Part shown: positions 32,401 through 44,280 of the stretch, one piece after another
Layout: each line of letters begins with the position of its first letter
Position numbering within the stretch: position 1 is the stretch's first letter
From: Procambarus clarkii
Taxonomy: Eukaryota; Arthropoda; Malacostraca; Decapoda; Cambaridae
Assembly: GCF_040958095.1 (NCBI RefSeq)
Contig: NC_091195.1
Coordinates: forward strand, 23,991,123-24,055,122
DNA length: 64,000 nucleotides
Direction: 5' to 3'
The notes under the pieces: model-generated
Seen by the model: the letters and a program-made list of their open reading frames with translations, nothing else
What the model was told of the DNA's origin: nothing
Database searches by the model: none
Translations under genes and position numbers: made by a program

Positions 32401-32690
32401 TGGCGTCCCCAACGCCCTCAACACAACACCCGGCGTCCCCAACGCCATCAACACAACACCCGGCGTCCCCAACGCCATCAACACAACACACGGCGTACCC
32501 AACGCCATCAACACAACACACGGCGTCCCCAACGCCATCAACACAACACCCGGCGTCCCCAACGCCCTCAACACAACACTCGGCGTCCCCAACGCCCTCA
32601 ACACAACACACGGCGTCCCCAACGCCTTCAACACCACACACGGCGTCTCCAACGCCCTCACCACACGCGGTGTCCCCAAAACACCACGAG
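32401..32690. repeat. 30-bp hairpin minisatellite in INT2
   Basis: Nine to ten units, all of the 30-bp class, each with GGCGTCCCCAACGCC or a close variant. Open frames in both strands here (about 32,103-32,832) are by-products of the period, not genes. Confidence 0.92.
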
Positions 32691-33930
32691 ACATCACCAC
32701 CAATAAGTAACCAAATGCAACACACACGGCGTCCCTTTTCTCTAGTAGTCCATTAATTACCTGACCCACACTCGTCAGGTATAATGTCTTGTGTAGTGGC
32801 CACCCGCCACACACTACCACCTGCGTTAACACACTTCAACGCTAATATCTACAATACACCCGGTGTTACAACAACCAGTTATGCTACACATGCTACACCT
32901 TGGCGCTACAATGCCAACAATGTCATGCACTATACTACATTAATGATATCAACAGTCAAATCATGCACATTTCACTACAGTAAATACTATGCATTACGCT
33001 GGCGTTTAATAAGCCACTACACGTGCATTACACTACACACCCCAGCGTACAAACGCCAACACACAACCATGCACTACACTTGGCGTCCAAACACCAATAC
33101 ACAGCCATGCACTACTCCCGGCGCCACACACCCCCACCAACGGGACACGCTCCCCGTGTCCCAAGGTAACACTCTCCATAATGCTACCTGCACCCACTAA
33201 AAATCTCCATGGCCCTCTCCAGGGTACACTAGATGGCGAACCCCAGACGTCAAATTATGCGTCGCTTGCTATGCCAAGGCGTCCATAATTCACTGCACCT
33301 ATTTTCTGTATCTACACCTGACAACGCCGGAACTCGCACAGTACTTTAGGTAATATTTCATTATCCTTAAAATATTCGATTTACACATTACATGAAATTT
33401 AATTAACTTTAAATTACGTAGTTTTCACGCTTAATTTCACCTTAGCAACGGTTTCTCACTATTTCCGCCTTACCAACGATATAAAACAAGCTCCAAGGTG
33501 CGGCTCGCTTGGCCCACCCATCGCTTGGCCCGCACATGGCCCACATTCACCCGCGCTAGTTTACCTCGCCACGCTGTATAATCCGCACTACGAACGCTGT
33601 ATAATCCGCACTACGAACACTGTATAATCCGCACTATGAACACTGCACTTGTTTTGGATCCTGATGCTTCAGTGGTCCAGACTAGCCTCTTAGCCGTCTC
33701 TCGTTGCGGGAATCTGGAAAGAAAGAAATAAACCCCACATGTGCCCCACAATGGCCTAGTCCCTTTAATTAACTAACTCCTCTGACCTGGTCTCACCTGA
33801 CCCTTCTTTCCTCCGTCTAGTAACCACCATTCTCACCACAACCCGACGTCTACCATTTCCCGAACATTCCCTCACCAACTAAACCAGAACCACACTTCCT
33901 TCATCTCGCACAGTGTTCCAAAACCTGTTT

Positions 33931-33942
33931 GCGCTGCCACCA
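33931..33942 (-). other. Primer-binding-site-like motif
   Basis: The minus strand reads TGGTGGCAGCGC a few bases after the LTR end CGACA. The same arrangement precedes LTR2 (near 29,837-29,848) and LTR4. A TGG start complements the CCA of a tRNA 3' end. I cannot assign the tRNA. Confidence 0.65.
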
Positions 33943-33946
33943 AATA

Positions 33947-35764
33947 TGTCGTGACGCCGCCCCCCGGTTCATTCCGAACACAGCGATTACACAACACATA
34001 ACACCTTGCCTCAGCAACCGTTACTACCACCTATACTCCTACACACACCAGACCCTTGAGGCGTACCACTAAGTTTGTACTGGAACACAATGAATGAACA
34101 TATGGAAGGTATTTAAAGGCCGTCGGGTTTTGTTATTTAATTACAAAGAATAGACTCTGACAAATAATAACATATTAACATACTCTATTAGGTCAATACA
34201 CTTCCAATACCCATAGACCACTTGACCTCCGCGATCACCACCCACACTCGTAACTTCCGCCTAAGTCCCTAATACGGAATGATTACTACAACGCTCCACA
34301 CCCGGTTAGTCTTTCATTCAATACTCACATACTGCAGACTTAACTTCGTCACTAAGATCACATCAGGTTCTCGCATAGCTGTCTGCTACACTTCGCTGCT
34401 GCCACAAACGGAGATCCAGAAGACTTCTCAGTTCAACTCCCACAATCAGACTGACTCCAGTCAGCCATCTACCTCAACCATTTCACCCCGCCTCTCAAGG
34501 AAGGTATAATCCGATTAACCTTATCCCTAGAACGGTAACCTTGATCCTAGAAGCCTGACGAAGAATAATTCCTCTTTCCAGGAATTATTAATTTGGCTAA
34601 ACAGCTTCGGTCTTAATCCATTGACCATTCTTAGATATGTGATCCATAGTCTGTCTACTTAACATGTACTTCCAATCATCATTCGTTAAGTGTTGTAGTA
34701 ATGATCCTCTAGCTAATAATTCCTACTAACTTGTGGATTACAACACCACTCCCCTCCTTAAACACGCATATGTTCCCATATGCATCATTGCAATGGTTCC
34801 ATTAGTGCAAGGACCTGGAGGATGCACCCACCATATATGTACAACTACAAAATCATCCAATAAGTTCATCATACACACGATGAAATAAATTAAAATTTTC
34901 CCCGACATGACTCACAACACTTCTCCAACATATACATTATATTCACATCATAGCACAGGTAAAATAGTCTGTAATAATTTTTCCCATCTCCAACAATGCA
35001 CATATACCTAAACTGCTGACATATAATTACATACAAACATAACCATAAAATTACATGGCCCAGAATGTTGGCACTTAACCAGAAATGACACTAGTCAATA
35101 ATATATACACACACATATATATCTAAGGTTCTTCATCCTTAGTAATAAGTTACTAACAATTTAACATCTTGCCCTGTACTGTTGACATAAGGGCTTACAA
35201 TGGTCACACAATGTTTCACTGGCCTCCTCCACAATTGGCAGCATCACTTCTCTTGTCTTCGTGTCCCATGGTTGCTAGGTCATAGATCCTCCATGACCCA
35301 GACAAAACCCAGGCTGTCCAGCCTGGTGAATGTTGTCAATGTCCCATCGTTGCTCTGAGCTAACGTGATCCTGGCCTCCAGAGCAACGGAGATTCCTACC
35401 CCAGGGTCATGTTCCCTCGGGTCTGTGCTGACGTCTCGTTCCAGGGCACCAATCCCAGAACGCTGTAGATACCTCACAGCTCTCTGGTCATCCTTCCTTG
35501 CTGTGCTCACCACAGCTGTAGCACATTACTCTAGGCCCATCTGCCCAGAGTGTGTCCACCTGTATTCACACCTTCCCGACCGCTGTACCTGCAAAATATT
35601 CCCTCGGAGCCCCCTGGCTCGATCTCATTATTACATAACCCCCTCGGCTCCTTACTCTCTCCCCGTATATAGCCTGAGCGCAGCTGCAAAACCATTGCAG
35701 CTGGCCCTTATCCCTGCTTTGATGTCAGGGGGCGAATTTCGTCTATAACGTCACGTTGGCTTCA
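33947..35764 (-). mobile_element. LTR3 of non-autonomous LTR element (1,818 bp)
   Basis: The same boundaries, length and motifs as LTR2. The two look nearly identical by eye, with only scattered substitutions. This similarity, and the constant 4.09-kb period, point to copying of whole units. Confidence 0.85.
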
Positions 35765-38032
35765 CTTCTTCCCCCTTTTTTTTCTAGAATTACTGAGTGT
35801 AGCCTCATAGCTTCTCTTCTACTCTACCTGAAGCTCTGTGACATGATCCCGGGGGGACCTTCTCGAGCCTAACACTCAGTAATGGTGCCGATGAGGTAAT
35901 ATACAGTATATACATACACATACATTATCACAATAAATACCTCATTAAAATAATTTCACAACTAATGTCACTAAAGCATCATACTGCCACTGGCTCGCCT
36001 CTAGCGAGATTCCTGTAACAACTTAATTAATGAGAAATTAGTATATCTATTTGGCTCGTCCACTGCAACCACCAACACCTGAAATTTGAAATTCTACATT
36101 GTAATCTTATCCATAAGACTTACCCACTCCGACTTAATTAATGAAAATTTTAATGAAAAAAAATGAAAGTTTATTAGTCTTATATGAGTCTTGCTAGGTG
36201 TATCGACTTGGCTCGCCTACTGCAGCCACCAACTCCTGCAATTATCCACATTTCATCTTATCCATAAGACTTACCCCTCCGACACACCATCTCCTCTGGT
36301 CATCCCAACCACTGATGACCTTAATTAATATAACGCCACACATCCCCACAACCACTTCCTGCGTCCTAACACACCGACCTTGCTACGCCGATACTCACCT
36401 TACCGACCACTACCTGGCGCCCCTGCGCCACCATATACTCCACAACACCACACTCCATACCAGGCGTCCAAACGCCACTACACTACATTACCCAATGGCG
36501 TCCCCAACGCCCTCAACACAACACCCGGCGTCCCCAACGCCATCAACACAACACCCGGCGTCCCCAACGCCATCAACACAACACACGGCGTCCCCAACAC
36601 CATCAACACAACACACGGCGTCCCCAACGCCATCAACACAACACCCGGCGTCCCCAACACAACACTCGGCGTCCCCAACGCCCTCAACACAACACACGGC
36701 GTCCCCAACGCCTTCAACACCACACACGGCGTCTCCAACGCCCTCACCACACGCGGTGTCCCCAAAACACCACGAGACATCACCACCAATAAGTAACCAA
36801 ATGCAACACACACGGCGTCCCTTTTCTCTAGTAGTCCATTAATTACCTGACCCACACTCGTCAGGTATAATGTCTTGTGTAGTGGCCACCCGCCACACAC
36901 TACCACCTGCGTTAACACACTTCAACGCTAATATCTACAATACACCCGGTGTTACAACAACCAGTTATGCTACACATGCTACACCTTGGCGCTACAATGC
37001 CAACAATGTCATGCACTATACTACATCAATGATATCAACAGTCAAATCATGCACATTTCACTACAGTAAATACTATGCATTACGCTGGCGTTTAATAAGC
37101 CACTACACGTGCATTACACTACACACCCCAGCGTACAAACGCCAACACACAACCATGCACTACACTTGGCGTCCAAACACCAATACACAACCATGCACTA
37201 CTCCCGGCGCCACACACCCCCACCAACGGGACACGCTCCCCGTGTCCCAAGGTAACACTCTCCATAATGCTACCTGCACCCACTAAAAATCTCCATGGCC
37301 CTCTCCAGGGTACACTAGATGGCGAACCCCAGACGTCAAATTATGCGTCGCTTGCTATGCCAAGGCGTCCATAATTCACTGCGCCTATTTTCTGTATCTA
37401 CACCTGACAACGCCGGAACTCGCACAGTACTTTAGGTAATATTTCATTATCCTTAAAATATTCGATTTACACGTTACATGAAATTTAATTAACTTTAAAT
37501 TACGTAGTTTTCACGCTTAATTTCACCTTAGCAACGGTTTCTCACTATTTCCGCCTTACCAACGATATAAAACAAGCTCCAAGGTGCGGCTCGCTTGGCC
37601 CACCCATCGCTTGGCCCGCACATGGCCCACATTCACCCGCGCTAGTTTACCTCGCCACGCTGTATAATCCGCACTACGAACGCTGTATAATCCGCACTAC
37701 GAACACTGTATAATCCGCACTATGAACACTGCACTTGTTTTGGATCCCGATGCTTCAGTGGTCCAGACTAGCCTCTTAGCCGTCTCTCGTTGCGGGAATC
37801 TGGAAAGAAAGAAATAAACCCCACATGTGCCCCACAATGGTCTAGTCCCTTTAATTAACTATCTCCTCTGACCTAGTCTCACCTGACCCTTCTTTCCTCC
37901 ATCTAGTAACCACCATTCTCACCACAACCCGACGTCTACCATTTCCCGAACATTCCCTCACCAACTAAACCAGAACCACACTTCCTTCATCTCGCACAGT
38001 GTTCCAAAACCTGTTTGCGCTGCCACCAAATA
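35765..38032 (-). mobile_element. Internal region INT3 of non-autonomous LTR element
   Basis: 2,268 bp, with the same landmarks as INT2: polypurine tract, 12-bp inverted repeat, minisatellite at 36,496-36,775 (one 21-bp short unit distinguishes it), ~23-bp triplet at 37,659-37,733 and primer-site-like motif at the right end. No coding potential beyond repeat artefacts. Confidence 0.82.
36496..36775. repeat. 30-bp hairpin minisatellite in INT3
   Basis: About ten units, nine full and one 21-bp. The unit order resembles INT2 apart from the short unit, which dates the 9-bp deletion to after, or its loss to before, the duplication of these two internal regions. Confidence 0.9.
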
Positions 38033-38831
38033 TGTCGTGACGCTGAACCCCGGTTCATTCCGAACACAGCGATTACACAACACATAACATCTTGCCTCAG
38101 CAACTTTTACTACCACCTATACTCCTACACACACCCGACCCTTGAGGCATACCACTAGGTTTGTACTGGAACACAATGAATGAACATATGGAAGGTATTT
38201 AAAGGCCGTCGGGTTTTGTTATTTAATTACAAAGAATAGACTCTGACAAATAATAACATATTAACATACTCTATTAGGTCAATACACTTCCAATACCCAT
38301 AGACCACTTGACCTCCGCGATCACCACTCACACTCATAACTTCCGCCTAAGTCCCTAATACGGAATGATTACTACAACGCTCCACACCCGGTTAGTCTTT
38401 CATTCAATACTCACATACTGCAGACTTAACTTCGTCACTAAGATCACATCAGGTTCTCGCATAGCTGTCTGCTACACTTCGCTGCTGCCACAAACGGAGA
38501 TCCAGAAGACTTCTCAGTTCAACTCCCACAATCAGACTGACTCCAGTCAGCCATCTGCCTCAACCATTTCACCCCGCCTCTCAAGGAAGGTATAATCCGA
38601 TTAACCTTATCCCTAGAACGGTAACCTTGATCCTAGAAGCCTGACGAAGAATAATTCCTCTTTCCAGGAATTATTAATTTGGCTAAACAGCCTCGGTCTT
38701 AATCCATTGACCTTTCTTAGATATGTGATCCATAGTCTGTCTACTTAACATGTACTTCCAATCATCATTCGTTAAGTGTTGTAGTAATGATCCTCTAGCT
38801 AATAATTCCTACTAACTTGTGGATTACAACA
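38033..38831 (-). mobile_element. LTR4 of the array, truncated
   Basis: The first ~800 bp of a fourth LTR, matching LTR2 and LTR3, cut off at gtggattacaaca where the 40-bp satellite begins. It is slightly more diverged from LTR2/LTR3 than those are from each other, as expected for an outer repeat of an array that grew by unequal exchange. Confidence 0.85.
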
Positions 38832-40014
38832 ACTGTCACAGGGCCGACATTGTCTCCTCTGAGGAGACACCACTGTCACAGGGCCCACATTGTCTCCTCT
38901 GAGGAGACACCACTGTCACAGGGGCCCTCATTATCTCCTCAGAGGAGACACCACTGTCACAGGGCCGACATTGTCTCCTCTGAGGAGACATCACTGTCAC
39001 AGGGCCCACATTACCTCCTCTGAGGAGACACCACTGTCACAGGGCCCACATTGCCTCCTCTGAGGAGACACCTCTGTCACCGGGCACTCATTGCCTCCTC
39101 AGAGGAGACACTACTGTCACAGGGGCCACATTGTCTCCTCTGAGGAGACACCACTGTCACAGGGACCCCACATTTCCTCCTCTGAGGTGACACCGCTTTC
39201 ACAGGGGCCACATTGTCTCCTCTGAGAAGACACCACTGTCACAGGGGCCACATTGTCTCCTCTGAGGAGACACCACTGTCACAGGGGCCCACATTATCTC
39301 CTCAGAGGAGACACCACTGTCACAGGGCCGACATTGTCTCCTCTGATGAGACACCACTGTAACAGGGCCCACATTGTCTCCTCTGAGGAGACACCACTGT
39401 CACAGGGCCCACATTGTCTCCTCTGAGGAGACACCACTGTCACAGGGGCCCACATTATCTCCTCAGAGGAGACACCACTGTCACAGGGCCGACATTGTCT
39501 CCTCTGAGGAGACATCACTGTCACAGGGCCCACATTACCTCCTCTGAGGAGACACCACTGTCACAGGGGCCACATTGTCTTCTCTGAGGAGACACAACTG
39601 TCGCAGGGCCCACGTTGTCTCCTCTGAGGAGACACCACTGTCACAGGGCCCTCATTGTCCCCTCTAAAGGGACACCACTGTTACAGGGGCCACATTGTCT
39701 CCTCTGAGGAGACACCACTGTCACAGGGACCCCACATTTCCTCCTCTGAGGAGACACCTCTGTCACCGGGCACTCATTGCCTCCTCAGAGGAGACACTAC
39801 TGTCATAGGGGCCACATTGTCTCCTCTGAGGAGACACCACTGTCACTGGGACCCCACATTTCCTCCTCTGAGGTGACACCACTGTCACAGGAGCCCACAT
39901 TGTCTCCTCTGAGGAGACACCACTGTCACAGGGCCCACATTGCCTCCTCAGAGGAGACACCACTGTCACAGGGGCCCACATTGTCTCCTTTGAGGAGACA
40001 CCACTGTCACAGCA
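38832..40014. repeat. 40-bp satellite with central palindrome
   Basis: About 29-30 tandem units of 40-41 bp (core CACTGTCACAGGGCCCACAT followed by the palindrome). Each unit has TCTCCTC-T-GAGGAGA, a 7-bp inverted repeat with one central base; about six units have A at the centre. A higher-order pattern is visible: the attatctcctcagagg type followed by the ggccgacattg type recurs near 38,922, 39,284 and 39,446. Frames through it are artefacts. Confidence 0.95.
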
Positions 40015-40603
40015 ACGTGTCCTCTTAAGTAAAACGTCATTATTTGCCGTTTGTTCGTACGGCTGTTTTTGGACGTTATTTTCTTGATAATTACAGGTAT
40101 TTTAATTCGTAGTAACGATTGGTGAGACCTGGGGGTAGTATTTGCCAGTGTTTTGGGTACCCCTAAGTGTTGTGTTTTCTATTAGGGTACCACGTGGTCT
40201 CAGTACCCTAAGCTGCATCCAGCTTCAGTGCTTATCCAGTAGTACTTTACCCTAGCTTGTTCTCAGTGTAAACATTGTATCCTGTCTAAGTGGACCAAGG
40301 CTTTTAACGTAAGATAGGGTGGTAAAGTTATTATTATTATTGTTATTGGTGTGAGTGTATATGGGGGGTTGTTAAGGGGTTAATAAATAAGTAAATTAGA
40401 ACAGAGTATCCCTTCTTCCTGTGTGGGAATGTATTGATCAACCCTTAGACTGACATGGTCTAGTAGCAAGTTATTATTACTGTGGATAGTTTATTTTGGG
40501 GCCGGCCTTTTAGCTCTCCCATATTTGATAACTCTGTTTTCTAACTACCCTTACCACTTAATAGTACCAGTTTCCCCATAGCAAGCCCACCATTTTCATA
40601 ACA
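40015..40603 (+). mobile_element. 5' LTR remnant of Ty3/gypsy element
   Basis: Non-coding sequence between the satellite and the leader, ending ...cataaca just before a TGG-starting primer site. Its 5' part is presumably lost to the satellite, so it cannot be aligned with the surviving first 130 bp of the 3' LTR (49,567). The call rests on position and the ACA end. Confidence 0.5.
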
Positions 40604-40605
40604 AG

Positions 40606-40622
40606 TGGTTGGCCTGACCGGG
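40606..40622 (+). other. Primer-binding-site-like motif of gypsy element
   Basis: TGGTTGGCCTGACCGGG lies two bases after the putative LTR end. The TGG start fits tRNA priming. Isotype not assigned. Confidence 0.5.
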
Positions 40623-40874
40623 AGGAACAGTAAATTGAAAAAATTTAATTTTTGAGTGCCAAAACTAAAAATTCTTGTTTTCCGCAGAACGGTTGTGTTA
40701 GCCTAGGGTCCAGACTCATGTAGCAAAGGATTCATTTTTAATGACTGGGCACCTAGCTGGATCTCTTCACGATTGAGGTAAGTGTGGCCTTGTGTTAGGG
40801 GCCGTGCAAATTTTTGTTTTTGCCAATTTTTATTTTTTATTTTTTTCTTTGGCTAGGAGCTAAATTAATTAGTG

Positions 40875-42123
40875 ATGGCATCTGAAATGCAGGAACTGGC
40901 AAAGAATCCTTCAGTGGTAGAGATAAAGAAACTTACCAACCAAGTCTAATTTAGTGTTGTTAGGCAAGGAATTTGGCCTAGAATTAAATGACGCGGATAA
41001 AAAGTGGACTTTGGTGAATGAAATATTACAACATTGTATTGATCAAGAACTATTGGCAAGTGATACACCTTTATGCAAGCCTAGCCAAGCAGAAAGTGCA
41101 GCTCATAGGGATAGAGAGTTAGCTCTAGAGTTAGCAAGAATAAAATTAGAGGAGCAAAGACTCAAAACCGAGGAATCCACCTGCCGGAGGATTCAAACCC
41201 CAGGCATTATGAGAAAAAGCATAATTTGCCTGATTTTCCCGAGTCGGACCCTGAAAGGTTTTTCAACCATTTTCAGATTGGCCATGTCCATGAACTGGCC
41301 AAAGGAAGAGTGGGTGAAAATCCTACAGGGAAGACTTAGGGGTAAAGCACAAGATATTTTTATAAACATGCCTGACGACGAGTGTTTTGAACATGATAAA
41401 GTCAGGGAACGTATTTTGCGGGCATATGAAATTATGCCTGAAGCTCACCGCCAAGCTTATCGCAACCTTAGGCCTACTCACAACCAACCGCTCACTGAAT
41501 TTGTTAATGATCAAATTAGATTGTTTGATAAATGGATTCGCTAGGCGAAAGCCGAAACATACGAGGCTCTCAGGAACATAGTTTTAATGGAGCATTTTAT
41601 AGATATTATGCCAGAGAATGTTTCACATTACATTAGAAGTAGGATAGAGGTAAATTCTAAGATAGGGGATTTGGCCAAGATGGCAGAAAACTACCAATTG
41701 GCGGGCAAAAGGCCCAATAAAAATAATTATACCCCACAGAGTAGCAAAACTTATACCCTCAGCCAGTCCAGACCAGCTCATTCTAACCCTTTACCTACTG
41801 CACCTTCTGTTTCAGACATAACTAACCCTGTTAAAGTGTCTAGCCCCACGGCACCTAAGGGTGAACCGAAGGGTAATTCTGTTAGTAATGTCTCTTCTCC
41901 CCGACGTTTCTGTGGTCACTGTAATCGTCCAAACCACACTATTAGCCATTGTTGGCAACTGTACCCTGAAAGAAGACCCAATGCTTTAGTTGTGACACAG
42001 GGCTTGAGGCCTTCAGAAGGGTTAGGGAGTAAGACCTCCAACCCACAGTGGTTGGACTTGCTTCCCCATTCTTATCAAAAGGGAGACTACTTTTGTCGGA
42101 GGGTTTTTCCTGGAAGGACGTGA
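40875..42123 (+). pseudogene. gag of gypsy element (broken)
   Basis: The ATG at 40,875 begins MASEMQELAKNPSVVEIKKL. A stop/frameshift near 40,947 moves it to the frame from 40,954. The region then reads LGKEFGLELNDADKKW (a short N-terminal helical segment), a charged coiled-coil-like stretch, and a capsid-like part with WVKILQGRLRGKAQDIF. An in-frame TAG at 41,542-41,544 interrupts DKWIR-AKAETYEAL; the same frame continues to 42,123. A single CCHC zinc knuckle is visible (CGHCNRPNHTISHC). The product would be the structural protein of virus-like particles. Confidence 0.8.
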
Positions 42124-42811
42124 TGATCTTCCGAGACACCGGTGCCATCCAGACTTTAATTTTAGAGAGTGCGTTGCAAGGTGCCAACACTCTCGACACT
42201 GGAGAGGTGGTAATGGTCGAGGGTGTCACTAGTGATACTCGAGCAGTACCCCTCCATGAGGTTACCCTGGAATCTGATTTCCTCAAGGGTGTTTGTACAG
42301 TCGGAGTCACTTCATACCTACCTTTCCCTAATGTTGATGTAATAGTTGGTAATGATTTAGCAGGGGATAAGGTAGGGGACTCTAGACTGCCTATTATGTT
42401 GCCTACCCCTAAGGTTTGCCTGGATCCACCCGCCGCAGAGGATAATGTTGTGTACCCTGCGTGCGCAGTGACCAGGTCTATGGGACTTAAATGTAAGGGC
42501 AGCCCTGTGCTTGCCAAGGTAGTAAATCCCGAGGACACAAGGAACTTTCCGAGTAGTGAAAACCAAGTGGACCTCGCGGACACATTCATGGCCCGACTCG
42601 ATGATGTGGCCAAGGACATTGTGGAGAGCCTGCCACCGCCATCTACCGAGAGTAGTGGGGAGGTGGAGGAGAACACTGTTGAGCCTCAGCCAATGGCATC
42701 TGACCAAGGCCTAGATGCCTCCTTGAGTGAGTTACAGAAAGCTGACCCCACTCTTGCAGATTGTCATGAGACAGCCGTCTCTATGGAGGAAATGAAAACT
42801 GGATGGAGCAG
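42030..42811 (+). pseudogene. Aspartic protease and linker of gypsy pol (broken)
   Basis: Begins in a different frame from gag and overlaps its end; no reliable ATG, as the first Met-like codon near 42,048 is GTG. The retroviral-type protease active site DTGA is seen in IFRDTGAIQTLI, followed by the hydrophobic VDVIVGNDLAG segment and a CAVTRSM string common after gypsy proteases. An acidic linker and the LQKADPTLADC start of the integrase region follow. The frame runs into the SINE at 42,811. Confidence 0.75.
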
Positions 42812-43111
42812 CAGTCTCCGTGGTGTAGTGGTAAGACTACATAGCCTGGCGTTCCGCGAGCGCTATGTCATGGGTTCGTATCCTGGCCGGGGAGGATTTA
42901 CTGGGCGCAATTCCTTAACTGTAGCCTCTGTTTAACGCAACAGTAAAATGTGTACTTGGATGAAAAAACGATTCTTCGCGGCAGGGGATCGTATTCCAGG
43001 GACCATAGGATTAAGGACTTGCCCGAAACGCTACGCATAATAGTGGCTGTACAAGAATGTAACAACTCTTGTATACATCTCAAAAAAAAAAAAATCAAAA
43101 CAAAAATTGTA
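42811..43111 (+). mobile_element. tRNA-derived SINE, full length, in gypsy pol
   Basis: The head has both RNA polymerase III boxes: A box TGGTGTAGTGG (about 42,821-42,831) and B box GGTTCGTATCC (about 42,872-42,882). A ~150-bp body follows, then a LINE-like tail (ACTTGCCCGAAACGC, TAGTGGCTGTACAAGAATG) and an A-rich end. Imperfect 9-bp duplications flank it (gatggagca at 42,802; gatgtagca at 43,112). It extends 5' of the INT1 copy, supplying the A box that copy lacks. The tRNA isotype is not clear: no good anticodon stem. Confidence 0.88.
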
Positions 43112-44280
43112 GATGTAGCAACTGGGTACTACTACAATGATCGGATTTTGATGAGAAAATGGAGACCACAGAGTGCTCCCTTGTCAAATGAGTGGGAGGT
43201 AGTCCACCAGGTTATGTTGCCGACCTGCTATAGATAAAGAGTTTTGGCAGCTGCTCATGATGATCCTATGGGTGGGACATCAAAGTATTAATATTACGTA
43301 TCACAAAATTTTAAAGTATTTTTTCTGGCCCAAGCTGAAAAGCGATGTGGCAAAATTTTGTAATGCGTGTATTGTTTGTCAACTGGTTGGGAAACGAAAC
43401 CAGACGCCACCTAAAGCACCTCTAAGGCCTATTGTCGTGCCAGAGGAACGATTTTCTCATGTGGTAATGGACTGTGTTGGGCCATTACCTAGAACTAAGT
43501 CTGGTAATATTTACCTAATCACGATGATGTGCATCACTACTCGTTACCCAGAGGCTTTTGCTGTAAGGAACATCCTAGCAAAAACTGTTGTTGCTCGTAT
43601 GTTGCAATTTTTTTCCACTTTTGGACTGCCTTGGGTCGTGCAAACTGACAATGGTACTAACTTTAAGTCTGATATTTTTGAGCAATTTTGTAAGGACCAT
43701 GGAATAACTCATATGGTTTCCAGCCCATACCAACCGCAGAGTCAGGGGGTAATTGAACGTTTCCATCTAACTCTGAAGCAGATGTTGAAGACATCGTGCG
43801 AGAGTTCCCACACCTTCTGGGACGAGAATTTACCGTATGTTTTGTTTGCGGCTAGAGAGGGATTACAAAGTTCACTGGCTTGTTCTCCTTTTGAGTTAGT
43901 CTTTGGCCATAAAGTTCGTGGACCCTTGCAAAAGTTACAGGAGAATCTGTTAGGGAACGTAACGTTAACCGAAGGTTCGGCTTTCTTTGCGCAACACTAC
44001 CAGAAACTCAAGGACTGCAAGGCGGCGGCACTATGTATCTTGGGAAGGCCCAAGAAAAGATGAAAGAACGTAATGATGCTAAATCTAAGTTGCGGGTATT
44101 TCAGCCTGGCGACCCTGTCCTGGTATTAAAGCCTCGACTAGGGAACGCTATGTCCCACAAGTACGAAGGCCCCTACATTGTGATAGAAAAGACTGGGACC
44201 TCACGTACAAAGTGAGGCACTCAGACAAGTGTAACCAGGTAATGGTCGTACATGTAAATCGGCTGAAGAAGTTCCAGGGC
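43112..44280 (+). pseudogene. Integrase of gypsy element (broken), upstream of RT
   Basis: The N-terminal zinc-binding HHCC module is visible (HDDPMGGHQS...CNACIVCQ). The catalytic core has Asp in VVMDCVGPLP, Asp in VQTDNGTNF and Glu in GVIERFHLTLKQ, a full D,D,E triad. The C-terminal GPY/F-type module KYEGPYIV (about 44,160) and the HVNRLKKF string follow. An in-frame TAA lies at about 43,232-43,234, and frameshifts near 44,030 and 44,200 break it. Its place between protease and RT is the diagnostic oddity of this element. Confidence 0.85.

Larger units (their letters stand above)
31671..33946 (-). mobile_element. Internal region INT2 of non-autonomous LTR element
   Basis: 2,276 bp between LTR2 and LTR3 with no gag, protease, integrase or RT. 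It contains a 12-bp perfect inverted repeat next to the polypurine tract, a 30-bp minisatellite at 32,401-32,690, scattered GGCGT...ACGCC hairpins, and three ~23-bp 'tgtataatccgcacta' units at 33,571-33,645. The length and lack of genes fit a LARD-like element that depends on proteins from another retrotransposon. Confidence 0.82.

Noticed and set aside
38817-40028. Regular 40-bp repeats as a CRISPR array, or the frames in them as genes
   Set aside because: There are no unique spacers; the whole unit repeats. The setting is eukaryotic.
42821-42882. A genuine tRNA gene (A and B boxes present)
   Set aside because: No good anticodon or acceptor pairing, and it continues into a SINE body with LINE tail and poly(A) and target duplications.
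40954-42935. gag and protease as a domesticated host gene
   Set aside because: In-frame stops, frameshifts and flanking pol of the same element show an ordinary dead retrotransposon.
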